Of a stretch of 43,606 nucleotides of DNA, positions 9,448 through 18,472 are shown in pieces (the first letter of the stretch is position 1; each line of letters opens with the position of its first letter). Where the stretch lies: contig DAIDAE010000004.1 in NCBI GenBank assembly GCA_027310755.1, positions 1 to 43,606 of the forward strand. Reading direction: 5' to 3'. The position numbers and the translations under genes are program-made. Source of the DNA: Candidatus Micrarchaeaceae archaeon. Lineage in GTDB: Archaea; Micrarchaeota; Micrarchaeia; Micrarchaeales; Micrarchaeaceae. Below the pieces are notes generated by a model that was not told the origin of the DNA, did not search any database, and saw nothing but the letters and a program-made list of their open reading frames with translations.

Positions 9448-11640
9448 CTATTCCATGAACTGCTCCGGTTTTGGAGGTTCCTCTGGCTGGCCTTTTCTCT
9501 TCCTTATCTCCCTCACCACCTTGTTCTGGAGCTCGGAAGGCATCTTCTCATAGCCAGAGAACTCGGTATACCATATTGCCCTTCCCTGGGTCTTCCCCCG
9601 TATATCATTAGAAAAGTTCTTTATTACCTCGGCCACCGGAATCCTTGCGGTTATCGACACTTGCTCCCTGTCCTGGGTTATCTCAAGAACCTGGCCTCTC
9701 TTGCCCTGCACCATGGTGATTATGTCAGACATGTACTCTTGAGGTATGTTTATCGTGAACTTCTGCTTCGGTTCCAGGAGGTTCACTCCGGCTGTAAGCA
9801 CTCCTGCGTATATCGCATTCCTTATTGCCGGGATTATCTGCGCTGGTCCCCTGTGCACCGGGTCTTCATGAATAGTGGCATCGACTATGCTGATCATTAT
9901 CCCGTTGCACTTCTCCCTGGCAAGAGGGCCGTCCTTGACCGCCTCCTCGAACCCATCTATTAGCAGTTCCATTACCTCGTGCATGTACTGCACTCCTTTT
10001 GTGGCGTCCACAAGGGCACACCTGCTTGCTATATCTACAACGCCTTTCGCAACCGGTCTTTCAAGGCCGGCCTTTATCATGTTGTCCACGGCTGCCTGGC
10101 CCTTTGGCTTGCCCTCCCTGATGGTACCTTCGTCCATTGCATCGAGGAAGCCCTTTGGCAGCGGCTCTATCATGCAATAAAACTTTGAATGCTTGTTTGG
10201 TGATTTCCCCTCTATTGGACCTGCCTTCTTTTCGATCGTCTCCTGGTAAACCACAATAGGCTCACTGGTCACTATGGGTATCTTGAATTCGTCCCTCAGC
10301 TTTGTCTCTATGATTTCAAGGTGCAGCTCCCCCATGCCGCTTACAAGATGCTCCCCTGTATCCTGGTCTATCCTGACCTCTATGGTCGGATCGGCTTTTG
10401 AAAGCTCCCTGAGCGCCTCTATAAGCTTTGTCGTATCCCTTGAGTCCTTTGCCTCAACCGCCTTGGTCACGACCGGCTTTGAATAATGCGTGATCTGCTC
10501 AAATGGTTCAATTGCATTTTCGCTTATCGTGTCGCCGACGTTCGCGCTCCTCAAGCCTATCAGCGCCGCTATGTTTCCTGCAGGTATTTCATCAACAAGG
10601 ACGCGGTCAGCGGCCATAAATATGCCTACCTGCTGCAACCGTTCCGGCTTGTTCTGCCCGGATATCTGGAATTCCATGCCCTTCTTTACCGAACCTGAAA
10701 ACACCCTGGCTATTGCGATTTCCCCGGCCTGCTGGTCATAATTTATTCCAAATACTACGGCATTTGTTTTTGCGCTTGAATCAACCGCAAGCATCGCCTT
10801 GCCATCCTCGCTTTCCAGGTCTCCTTTCCAAAGGTGCGGGATCCTGTACTTCTGCGCTTCCCTTGGGCTTGGCAGGTGCTCTATTATCATGGAAAGTATG
10901 GTTTCGTCTATCGGGGCGACCTCCTGGAGCTTTGTTATGTCCCCCTTTTCAGTGAGCGTGAATATGTCCTTCATCGTAGTCTTGTGCATCTCCATGGTCC
11001 TTCTTGAAATGGCCCATCTTCTCATTGCTGATCCTATCGCAACGCTGTTTGCTTCCACGCTGACCTTCCATTTCTCTGCGAATTCTATTGGAGCATACTG
11101 CTCGATGAGCTTGTTGACGTTGTTTATCAGGTCGAGAAGCCTCTGGAATGTCTGTTCCTGTGTGAGCCTGAGCTCTGTGAGCAGTCTGTCGCTCTTGTTT
11201 ATGAATAGTATCGGCTTCGCCTTCTCCTTCATAGACTGCCTGAGCACCGTTTCTGTCTGGGGCATGATGCCCTCCACGGGGTCAACCACCAGTATGACAC
11301 CGTCTACCGCTCTCATGGACCTGGTTACGTGCCCGCCGAAGTCAACGTGGCCGGGCGTGTCTATGAGGTTGATTATGTAATCCTTGCCCTCGTAGGTGAA
11401 GCCCAGCGATATTGCCGCCGACTTAATAGTCATTCTCCTGTCTTTTTCTATCGCTTCGTAGTTGGTGTAAAGGACATCTCCGGCCACCTGTTTTGAAATC
11501 AGCCCTGCCTTTGCGAGCAACGAATCTGTAAGTGTTGTCTTGCCATGGTGGACGTGCGCTATAATTGCAACGTTCCTGATTTGGTCGATATTGCCCATTA
11601 TCTTCGTGATTTCTTCAACAACGTACTCCTTTCGTACCAT
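9448..11640 (-). CDS. fusA: translation elongation factor EF-2
   Basis: AHVHHGKTTLTDSLL, DTPGHVDFGGHVTRSMR, NKSDR, and diphthamide-loop region HEDPVHRGPAQIIPAIR. Confidence 0.97.
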   Translation of the reverse strand: MVRKEYVVEEITKIMGNIDQIRNVAIIAHVHHGKTTLTDSLLAKAGLISKQVAGDVLYTNYEAIEKDRRMTIKSAAISLGFTYEGKDYIINLIDTPGHVDFGGHVTRSMRAVDGVILVVDPVEGIMPQTETVLRQSMKEKAKPILFINKSDRLLTELRLTQEQTFQRLLDLINNVNKLIEQYAPIEFAEKWKVSVEANSVAIGSAMRRWAISRRTMEMHKTTMKDIFTLTEKGDITKLQEVAPIDETILSMIIEHLPSPREAQKYRIPHLWKGDLESEDGKAMLAVDSSAKTNAVVFGINYDQQAGEIAIARVFSGSVKKGMEFQISGQNKPERLQQVGIFMAADRVLVDEIPAGNIAALIGLRSANVGDTISENAIEPFEQITHYSKPVVTKAVEAKDSRDTTKLIEALRELSKADPTIEVRIDQDTGEHLVSGMGELHLEIIETKLRDEFKIPIVTSEPIVVYQETIEKKAGPIEGKSPNKHSKFYCMIEPLPKGFLDAMDEGTIREGKPKGQAAVDNMIKAGLERPVAKGVVDIASRCALVDATKGVQYMHEVMELLIDGFEEAVKDGPLAREKCNGIMISIVDATIHEDPVHRGPAQIIPAIRNAIYAGVLTAGVNLLEPKQKFTINIPQEYMSDIITMVQGKRGQVLEITQDREQVSITARIPVAEVIKNFSNDIRGKTQGRAIWYTEFSGYEKMPSELQNKVVREIRKRKGQPEEPPKPEQFME

Positions 11641-11651
11641 AAAAACAACCG

Positions 11652-12431
11652 TTACTTCGCGCTCCTTGCCATGCGCTCTATTTCATTCTTGCGCTTCACA
11701 GCATAACTATTGACATCGGATCTTGCGGCGAGGATCAGTTCGTTTGCCATGGTGTCGACTATGTTCCTCTTGTTGTTGAATGACCCTATTATCGTAGCCA
11801 TGGCCAGGTTCCTTATGGCTATATCCAACCTCCTGCTTGCGCTTACATCGACGGGAATGTTTGATATTATGCCCCCGTATCTCACCCTTGTGGTATCTTC
11901 TATGGGTGCCGCGTATTCCAGCGCCTTGATCAGGATTTGGATCGGATTTTGGCCGGTCTGCTGGTGTATCTTATCAAATGCCCTTTCTATTATTCTCATA
12001 ACCGTAAATTTCTTGCCCTGCAGCCTTCCTTTTGTCCTGATGACCTTTCCGCTGATCTTTCCTCCAGTTCCTCCCCTCATCAGGTCATTTGCAAATCGCT
12101 CTATTATGTTGAGCTCTGCCTTGGAGAACTTCTTGTTGCTGTGCTTTCTAAAAGTTGAGGGGAAAACAAGCGGCTTTAGGTTAACATAGTTTGCGATGCT
12201 TGGGTCGGCTATTGTGACATCGTAGCTGTATTTGTTGAAAAGCATTATGTTTTTTGGAGTATGCGGCGATTCTTCTGCTGCTGTCCTCTCTGGTGTGGGC
12301 TTTGCCGCCCTTTTCCTCGGTGCCTTCTTCGCCGCCGCTTCTGGCTGTCCGGCGGCTGGCTGCACCTGCACAGCTGGCGCAGATTCGGTCTTTTCAACCT
12401 TCATTATTTCCTGTGTGACTGCCTCTGCCAT
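11652..12431 (-). CDS. rps7: ribosomal protein uS7 with low-complexity N-terminal extension
   Basis: FANDLMRGGTGGKISGKVIRTKGRLQGKKF...NPIQILIKALEYAAPIEDTTRVRYGGI. The listed ORF start overlaps uS12; internal Met at 12431 (or 12440) preferred. Confidence 0.93.
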   Translation of the reverse strand: MAEAVTQEIMKVEKTESAPAVQVQPAAGQPEAAAKKAPRKRAAKPTPERTAAEESPHTPKNIMLFNKYSYDVTIADPSIANYVNLKPLVFPSTFRKHSNKKFSKAELNIIERFANDLMRGGTGGKISGKVIRTKGRLQGKKFTVMRIIERAFDKIHQQTGQNPIQILIKALEYAAPIEDTTRVRYGGIISNIPVDVSASRRLDIAIRNLAMATIIGSFNNKRNIVDTMANELILAARSDVNSYAVKRKNEIERMARSAK

Positions 12432-12436
12432 CAATA

Positions 12437-12865
12437 TCATCTCTTCGGCTTCTCCTTTTTGCCCTTTCTTACCTGCTGGAGGTCCGTGCCGTTTACCATT
12501 ATTACCTTGTACTTCCATCCTGGAATACATCCCATTTGGCCCCTCTGTGATCCCCCCAGACCCACTATGGTGACCTCGTCGTGTTCATCGATAAAGCTTA
12601 TCGAACCGTCTCCGGGCACGAATGCACTGACAACCTTATGGTTCTTCACAAGCTGGAGTTTTACGCCTTTGAGCATTCCAGAATGAGGCTGCTTCTGCTC
12701 TACGGCTATTTTTTGCAGGACGAGCCCTTTTGCCATAGGAACAGTGCCCATAGCATCATACTTCTGCTTGTTCTTGAGCTTCCTCCTCTTTAGCCACTTT
12801 TTCAGCAGGCGCTGATGCTTCCTGTCCCTGACAAGCTTTCTTCCGGCAAATTCTCCGTTTGGCAT
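12437..12865 (-). CDS. rps12: ribosomal protein uS12
   Basis: MPNGEFAGRKL...VEQKQPHSGMLKGVKLQLVKNHKVVSAFVPGDGSISFIDEHDEVTI. Confidence 0.96.
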   Translation of the reverse strand: MPNGEFAGRKLVRDRKHQRLLKKWLKRRKLKNKQKYDAMGTVPMAKGLVLQKIAVEQKQPHSGMLKGVKLQLVKNHKVVSAFVPGDGSISFIDEHDEVTIVGLGGSQRGQMGCIPGWKYKVIMVNGTDLQQVRKGKKEKPKR

Positions 12866-12869
12866 GTTT

Positions 12870-13016
12870 TCACTTTGGTGTCTTTGGCTCTCTCTTCAAC
12901 TCTCTTAATATTGGATTCGTGATTTTAGTGTTATTGCTTTCTGGATCTTCTGGACTACCTAAAAAGTAGGGAGGGGATGTTTTCATCGCTACTTCTGATA
13001 ATTTCATTATCTTCAT
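12870..13016 (-). CDS. putative 48-aa small protein in the ribosomal operon (not in the supplied ORF track)
   Basis: Hand translation: MKIMKLSEVAMKTSPPYFLGSPEDPESNNTKITNPILRELKREPKTPK*. ATG starts 1 nt after the eL30 stop; TGA lies 4 nt before the uS12 ATG. Confidence 0.5.
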   Translation of the reverse strand: MKIMKLSEVAMKTSPPYFLGSPEDPESNNTKITNPILRELKREPKTPK

Positions 13017-13017
13017 A

Positions 13018-13314
13018 TTATGCTTCCTCTAATATTTTTGAATGTCCCTCCTCTATTATGGAAAGCGCCGAGACGGAATAGGGCTTTCCGCATATGGCGC
13101 CGAGCTCCATTGAATTACCATTGAACACCACCGTCTTAATGCTTGATACTTTCGATATATGCTGCAAATCTTCTAGGATATCCTGCCTGTTTTTCGCCGC
13201 AACAACCACGAGTTTTGCATCATTCTTTTTTATCGAATCCATTACCTTGTTTACACCTAGGGCTACCTTACCGCTGTCTACAGCTAAACGTATATTGTTC
13301 GCCAAATCAGCCAT
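13018..13314 (-). CDS. rpl30e: ribosomal protein eL30
   Basis: IRLAVDSGKVALGVNKVMDSIKKNDAKLVVVAAK...MELGAICGKPYSVSALSI. Confidence 0.92.
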   Translation of the reverse strand: MADLANNIRLAVDSGKVALGVNKVMDSIKKNDAKLVVVAAKNRQDILEDLQHISKVSSIKTVVFNGNSMELGAICGKPYSVSALSIIEEGHSKILEEA

Positions 13315-13404
13315 CCAAAACAACTAGGATTTATATACTGAAGTTATACCTCTTTCGAGAGAAAACCATTGATTACTTTAACGGTAAAATATATAAAGTG
13401 TTTG

Positions 13405-13890
13405 CTAGGGCTTCCTGGGGACTACCATTATTATTCTGTCGGCATCTGCGTCGATGAGCGCCTTGACTTTGTCCCTCAGCCCATATTCTTCCGGTACATT
13501 CGGATAAGGCCATATTGAAGAAGCAAGTAGCTCGTTCCATTCGGCAAATTCCATGATGAAATGTGGGTCTTTTATTAAATGGGGTGGGATTTTGACCTTG
13601 CTGTCTTCGAATTCACATATCATCTTCTTTCCGTAATCCCCGACTTTTACTATCTTTCCCCTCCAAAGCCAGAAGCGGTCCAAGCAATTGAAGATGATCG
13701 CAATGGTCTCTTTATACCTGATCTGTTTTCCATCCTCTTCGTTGTATCCTACATATCTCATGCTTTCCAAGTTGGAGAAAAGCGCCTCGAACGTATTTGA
13801 CCCGGCTATTACCGCGCGCCTATTTATTTCGGGGACGATGGTGGCGGCTTGCCTATGTGCCAGCGAAGTTATCATTGATGACCAAGCCAT
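13405..13890 (-). CDS. hypothetical protein (161 aa)
   Basis: Only substantial ORF in this interval, same strand as neighbours; no family recognised. Confidence 0.6.
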   Translation of the reverse strand: MAWSSMITSLAHRQAATIVPEINRRAVIAGSNTFEALFSNLESMRYVGYNEEDGKQIRYKETIAIIFNCLDRFWLWRGKIVKVGDYGKKMICEFEDSKVKIPPHLIKDPHFIMEFAEWNELLASSIWPYPNVPEEYGLRDKVKALIDADADRIIMVVPRKP

Positions 13891-13934
13891 TCTATTTTAT
13901 ACTTGCTTAATATTTACAATTTATAACATTAATG

Positions 13935-14981
13935 TTAACTGCTTGTTGTATAGTTGCACCCGGTGGGTTCTACAAAATTATTACTGAGTATGAGCTTCAC
14001 GTAGCCTATGTACGGGATACCTGCAACAACCTTGCCTCCCACCTGGCCCTGGCTCAGGTTTGCCGGAGCATTGAGATACTGTATGTCCAGGCCCGGGTTG
14101 TTGTCTCCTTTGGTTAATGTATAGTATGCCCCGCTTACGTTAAGTATAGCGTACACGCGATGAACTATGTAACCATCGCCCTCCTTGTAAAAATAGTCTT
14201 GTGGAACAGTCTGATAGACTATAATGCTATTGTTCCTGTCGCCGGTTATCGTGGTGTTCCCTACTGTTATTGCTGTAGTCGAGGCCTCTTTCTCGACAGT
14301 GCCATTCTGGAAGGTTACATTTACGGTTCCGCAGGTGTATTTTACTAGTGAGTTGCTCTGCGACGCTGCGGGCACGATCTCTTCTGTGCCTCCCGAGCTC
14401 TTCAACAGTCCGACCACATACCCCGGGCGCACGAACTGGGATAGTTTTACCGTTGATCCAGTCTCGCTGTATGCAACGCACTGCAACGATTCGGTATTGA
14501 CGCTGCTGAAGGAGCTATCCCATTCGCTTTTGGTGACATTTATTATTGGGGCAACAAGGTTGTCCTGATTAGCACCCTGAACCACTATCATGTCTCCGCG
14601 GTGGAGCACGGGAAGCATGCTGCAGCTTGGCACGACATCAAGCGGATATGCCGTATTGAGGATTACCCTAAGAGCAATCCAAATGACTATAACTATGGCT
14701 ATAGCAACCCCTATTTCAATGAGATTCTTCTTTGCCCCCACTTCATGAAAGCCGTTCATAATCTCAATGGCAAGTATTGCCAAAATAAGGAAAAACATTA
14801 GCGCGCCGAGAATTATTGCCAATCCGGTGGATCTTTCGAATATGAAATATGCTATGAAGATTATCGCAAGCGCTATGTACATGGGAAGGGTATCTATCTG
14901 TTTGCCATGTTTTTTGCCGTGTTTTCCAGTCCTAGTTGCCAAAAAAGCACCACCGATCGTGTATACAATATATGTAAGCAA
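13935..14981 (-). CDS. signal peptidase I, archaeal/ER (Ser-His) type
   Basis: N-terminal transmembrane segments; SCSMLPVLHRGDMI (catalytic Ser), GDGYIVHRVY (His), GDNNPGLD, GIPYIGYVKL. Confidence 0.85.
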   Translation of the reverse strand: MLTYIVYTIGGAFLATRTGKHGKKHGKQIDTLPMYIALAIIFIAYFIFERSTGLAIILGALMFFLILAILAIEIMNGFHEVGAKKNLIEIGVAIAIVIVIWIALRVILNTAYPLDVVPSCSMLPVLHRGDMIVVQGANQDNLVAPIINVTKSEWDSSFSSVNTESLQCVAYSETGSTVKLSQFVRPGYVVGLLKSSGGTEEIVPAASQSNSLVKYTCGTVNVTFQNGTVEKEASTTAITVGNTTITGDRNNSIIVYQTVPQDYFYKEGDGYIVHRVYAILNVSGAYYTLTKGDNNPGLDIQYLNAPANLSQGQVGGKVVAGIPYIGYVKLILSNNFVEPTGCNYTTSS

Positions 14982-15005
14982 TAGATTATAGATGGATTGG
15001 CTGAC

Positions 15006-18000
15006 CTACTGCTTTCCCACGAGTTGTACCCCGACTACCTGTGATTCGCTCGAGTTGTGAACTACGCCTATTGCCGTATCCGCGGCCGCTATCAGCGAAT
15101 CGTTGTGGCTCACCACTATGAATTGCGATTTCTGGCTCAATTCCTTTATTAGCTTTGAGAGCTTCTTTGAATTATCCTTGTCCAATGCCACGTCTATTTC
15201 ATCAAATACGTAAAAGGACATCGGTGTTCTCATCTGTATTGCGAAGAGCAACATGAGTGCAATAAGGGATTTCTGACCTCCCGACATAAGGTCCAGGTTA
15301 TGTTTCTTGTTACCCAGATGGATGTCTATTTGCAATCCGGAGTTGAATGGATCTTTTGGATTAGATAGATACAGCTTGGTACTCCCTTCAAATATGTAAC
15401 TGAAGAGCTGCTCGAAATTTTTACCTACCACGTCGAGGGTTTCCATGAAGACGCCTAGTTTCTTCGCCTCAATCTGCTCTATCATTGACATTATGGATAC
15501 TTTTTCGTTTTCTAGGGTTTCCATCTTCTTTTGTGCCTCCTCAACATCCCTCTTTCTCACCTCATACATCTCAGGCGCCTTGAGATTGACGTTACCAAGC
15601 CGTTCGAGATCCACCTTAGCCACGGTCATTTTATTTTCCAGCTCAACGGCATCGAAACCAGCTATCATGTCTATTTTTGGATAGATAAGCAACTCCGCTT
15701 TGATATCGCTGAGTCGTGTCTGGAGCTGGCTTTTCTTATTTTCCAATTCCATTACTTCCCTGCTTACCTTGTCATGATTAATTTCTAATTTACCTTTTTC
15801 CTTGCCAGATTTTTCAAGTTTTTCGTCGAGTACCTGCAGCTCCTTGAACATGCCCTTTGATTTCTTATCGTGGCTTTCGATCTCCGCAAGCAGTTCGCTT
15901 TTCTCCTTGTTCAAAGCGACGAGGTTCTTTTCTAGCTGGGCATGTTTTTCGTTAAGCACGCCAAGCGCATGCGTGTGTTCTTTTATCTCGTTCTCTAAAT
16001 TCTCTATAATTCCGCATATCATCTCGTTTTCCTTTGTGGTGGTTGCCGCATTCAATTTTAACTTGTCCACTTCGTCCCGGAGGGTTTTTATTTTTTCAGC
16101 TACTTCTTTTGACTTTGTGCCCTTTGCCATGTCGGAAATTGCGCTATTTATCTTCTCCCTTATTGATTCATTCTCTTCCTTAAGCAACTTTATTGAGGTT
16201 TCCTCCCTCTCCTTTTCAACCTTCAATGTCTCTATCTTATCCTTGTGGTCTTTTGCTATGGCCTCATAGGCCTTGATCTTTTCGTTAAGGGCATCCATGT
16301 TCCTATTAGCATCATTCTCCGATGCCAAAGAATGCCTGAGTTCAATCTCATAATTTGTTATCTCGGCATCGTAGTTCCCAGCCTTCTTCCTTATCATCTC
16401 CAGCGTGGCGTTTGCGTCATTCATTTTTTCAATTGTGGACTTTCTGTCTACTTCTATCTTTTTCAATTTGTTTTCCAGCGCCGGGACAGATAAGGCGAGC
16501 TTTACGCTCCCTCCGGTTACTATCCCCGACGGCTCTAGTATATCCCCATCCAGCGTTACATACCTAACCAGGCCTACGCCTAGTTTTTGGGCCTCCTTTA
16601 TGTCATTGACAAGATATGTGTTTGCAAGCACATACGAAAATACTTTTTGGTATTTGCCTTCAAACGAAATGTGGTCTATGATTGGCTTCGCTCCTGCAAT
16701 TGTAGGCTTATTTTCCTTGGTAGAAACCTCTTTCATCGGTATGAACGAAGCCCTGCCGAGTTTCTTTGCCTTGAGGATGGCTATTGCCTTATTTGCGCTG
16801 TCTATGCTATCAACTACAAAATAGGAAAACCTGCCTCCCGCTGCCGCTTGCACAGCAAGTGCATATTTGTCATCATATGTGCAGATGTCCTGTACTCGTC
16901 CGTGGAAGGAGCTCCCCAGCTCCTTCTTTATGCTCTCAGCGCTAATGCCGGATTCTCTCCCCGCACGTGCAAGCTGTTCTCTAAGATTTAACTGCTCGGT
17001 GTTTAGCGCGTCCATGATTTCATTCAGCTCTTTGAGCTTTGCAGTTTCCTTTGCGAAATCTGCACTCACCTGTTCTTTGGTTTTTTGCAGATTAGAAAGG
17101 GCATCCTTGCTGGACTTGATATTGTTTGTAAGGGTCGTCCTCTTTGAGCCATATTCGTTCATGGACTTATGGATTTCAAGGATGTCCCTACCCATACTCT
17201 CATACTCCGATGTGAGCCTGGAATGCTCCGTGGAAGCCGCAAGGTGTTTTTGTTCAAGCTCTGCCATCTTCTTATAATTGGAATCGAACCTCTCATTCAG
17301 CGATGCCGTCTCTTTGTCACTTCCAGACCCAATCATGTCTGGGAGGCCCTTGCCCTTTACTTCTGCTTCAAACAAATATTTTTTGATCAGTTCCTTATTC
17401 TCTTTTTCCTTCAGTTTATTCTTCTTTATTTCGCCGTTGAGATACTCCATCCTTTCCCTGTGCGCCTTAATCCCTTCCGATGTTGAGTTTATTTCATTGT
17501 CATTTACTGCAATGTTCTTGTTTACTTCTCCGATTCGCCCATTTGTCGAGCCGAGCTCGGCGTACTTTGCGCTCAGTACCTTGGAGAGTTTATCCTTCTC
17601 ATTCATCTGTGCCGTTATTTCCAGGGACAGGGAGCTCATCTGTTTTTCTAAGTCGTGCTCCGCATCGGTTTTCGAGGTCAACTGCGCTGCCGTACCGATG
17701 AGGTCTGTTTCTACCTCCTTCTCCCTTAACTTCAGTATTGTATATTGCATCTGCTTTATGCTGGATGTGAGCTCAAGATATTTTTCTGCGGCGGCCTTAT
17801 CCTTTTCCAATTCCTCAAGGAAACTGGATCGTTCGCCCATCAGGAGCCTAGATTCCCGTATCTTTATCTCAACTTTTTCGAGTTCTTTGAGAGCCGTATC
17901 CTTCTTGTCGTTGAACTCCTTGATTCCTGCCGCTACGTCTATCATCTCCCTTCTTTCCTTCGGGCTCTGGGTCAACAGGTATGTTATTTCGCCTTGTGTC

Positions 18001-18407
18001 ATGGTGTTGTTTTCGTTTATATTCCCATTAAAGCCGGAAAGTATGTCAATGACCTCCTGTCGCGTAACCCTTTTACCATCGAGCCTGTAGGCTATCTTCT
18101 TATCAGACCTTATCGCCCTTATTATCTCTATGTCCCTGTCCCCCGAGAATCTCACCTTTACGGTAGCCCTCTTGAAACCGCCATCCTCGCTTGCCCCTTT
18201 GATGTTGTTGTTTATGAGCTGTATTGATGATGTTATTCTCATTCTTTTGGGTGATGTCTCGCCTAACGCGAAAAGAAGTGCGTCGCAGATGTTTGATTTA
18301 CCTGAGCCGTTGGGACCAACGATGCAGTTGAAGCCCTTATTGAATTTTATTGTAGCATTCTTGAAAGATTTAAAGTTATGGATAGCTACCTCGTCCAAGT
18401 ATAGCAT
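15006..18407 (-). CDS. smc: chromosome segregation protein SMC
   Basis: Walker A GPNGSGKSNICDAL; long coiled coils; hinge with GRASFIPM/GDILEPSGIVTGG; LMSGGQKSLIALMLLFAI and DEIDVALD. Confidence 0.96.
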   Translation of the reverse strand: MLYLDEVAIHNFKSFKNATIKFNKGFNCIVGPNGSGKSNICDALLFALGETSPKRMRITSSIQLINNNIKGASEDGGFKRATVKVRFSGDRDIEIIRAIRSDKKIAYRLDGKRVTRQEVIDILSGFNGNINENNTMTQGEITYLLTQSPKERREMIDVAAGIKEFNDKKDTALKELEKVEIKIRESRLLMGERSSFLEELEKDKAAAEKYLELTSSIKQMQYTILKLREKEVETDLIGTAAQLTSKTDAEHDLEKQMSSLSLEITAQMNEKDKLSKVLSAKYAELGSTNGRIGEVNKNIAVNDNEINSTSEGIKAHRERMEYLNGEIKKNKLKEKENKELIKKYLFEAEVKGKGLPDMIGSGSDKETASLNERFDSNYKKMAELEQKHLAASTEHSRLTSEYESMGRDILEIHKSMNEYGSKRTTLTNNIKSSKDALSNLQKTKEQVSADFAKETAKLKELNEIMDALNTEQLNLREQLARAGRESGISAESIKKELGSSFHGRVQDICTYDDKYALAVQAAAGGRFSYFVVDSIDSANKAIAILKAKKLGRASFIPMKEVSTKENKPTIAGAKPIIDHISFEGKYQKVFSYVLANTYLVNDIKEAQKLGVGLVRYVTLDGDILEPSGIVTGGSVKLALSVPALENKLKKIEVDRKSTIEKMNDANATLEMIRKKAGNYDAEITNYEIELRHSLASENDANRNMDALNEKIKAYEAIAKDHKDKIETLKVEKEREETSIKLLKEENESIREKINSAISDMAKGTKSKEVAEKIKTLRDEVDKLKLNAATTTKENEMICGIIENLENEIKEHTHALGVLNEKHAQLEKNLVALNKEKSELLAEIESHDKKSKGMFKELQVLDEKLEKSGKEKGKLEINHDKVSREVMELENKKSQLQTRLSDIKAELLIYPKIDMIAGFDAVELENKMTVAKVDLERLGNVNLKAPEMYEVRKRDVEEAQKKMETLENEKVSIMSMIEQIEAKKLGVFMETLDVVGKNFEQLFSYIFEGSTKLYLSNPKDPFNSGLQIDIHLGNKKHNLDLMSGGQKSLIALMLLFAIQMRTPMSFYVFDEIDVALDKDNSKKLSKLIKELSQKSQFIVVSHNDSLIAAADTAIGVVHNSSESQVVGVQLVGKQ

Positions 18408-18472
18408 TTTTACACCGATCGCCTTAGATATAGAAAAAGATGTTTATTTATTCCTTTCCTATCCCTTCGACG

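Noticed and set aside
9415-11380. Plus-strand ORFs antisense to EF-2 (182 aa, 193 aa and others).
   Set aside because: Shadow ORFs opposite a highly conserved gene; no recognisable motifs.
15445-18227. Many plus-strand Ser/Phe/Leu-rich ORFs antisense to smc (up to 270 aa).
   Set aside because: Composition is the mirror of coiled-coil codons, overlapping a clear SMC gene; no domain signatures.
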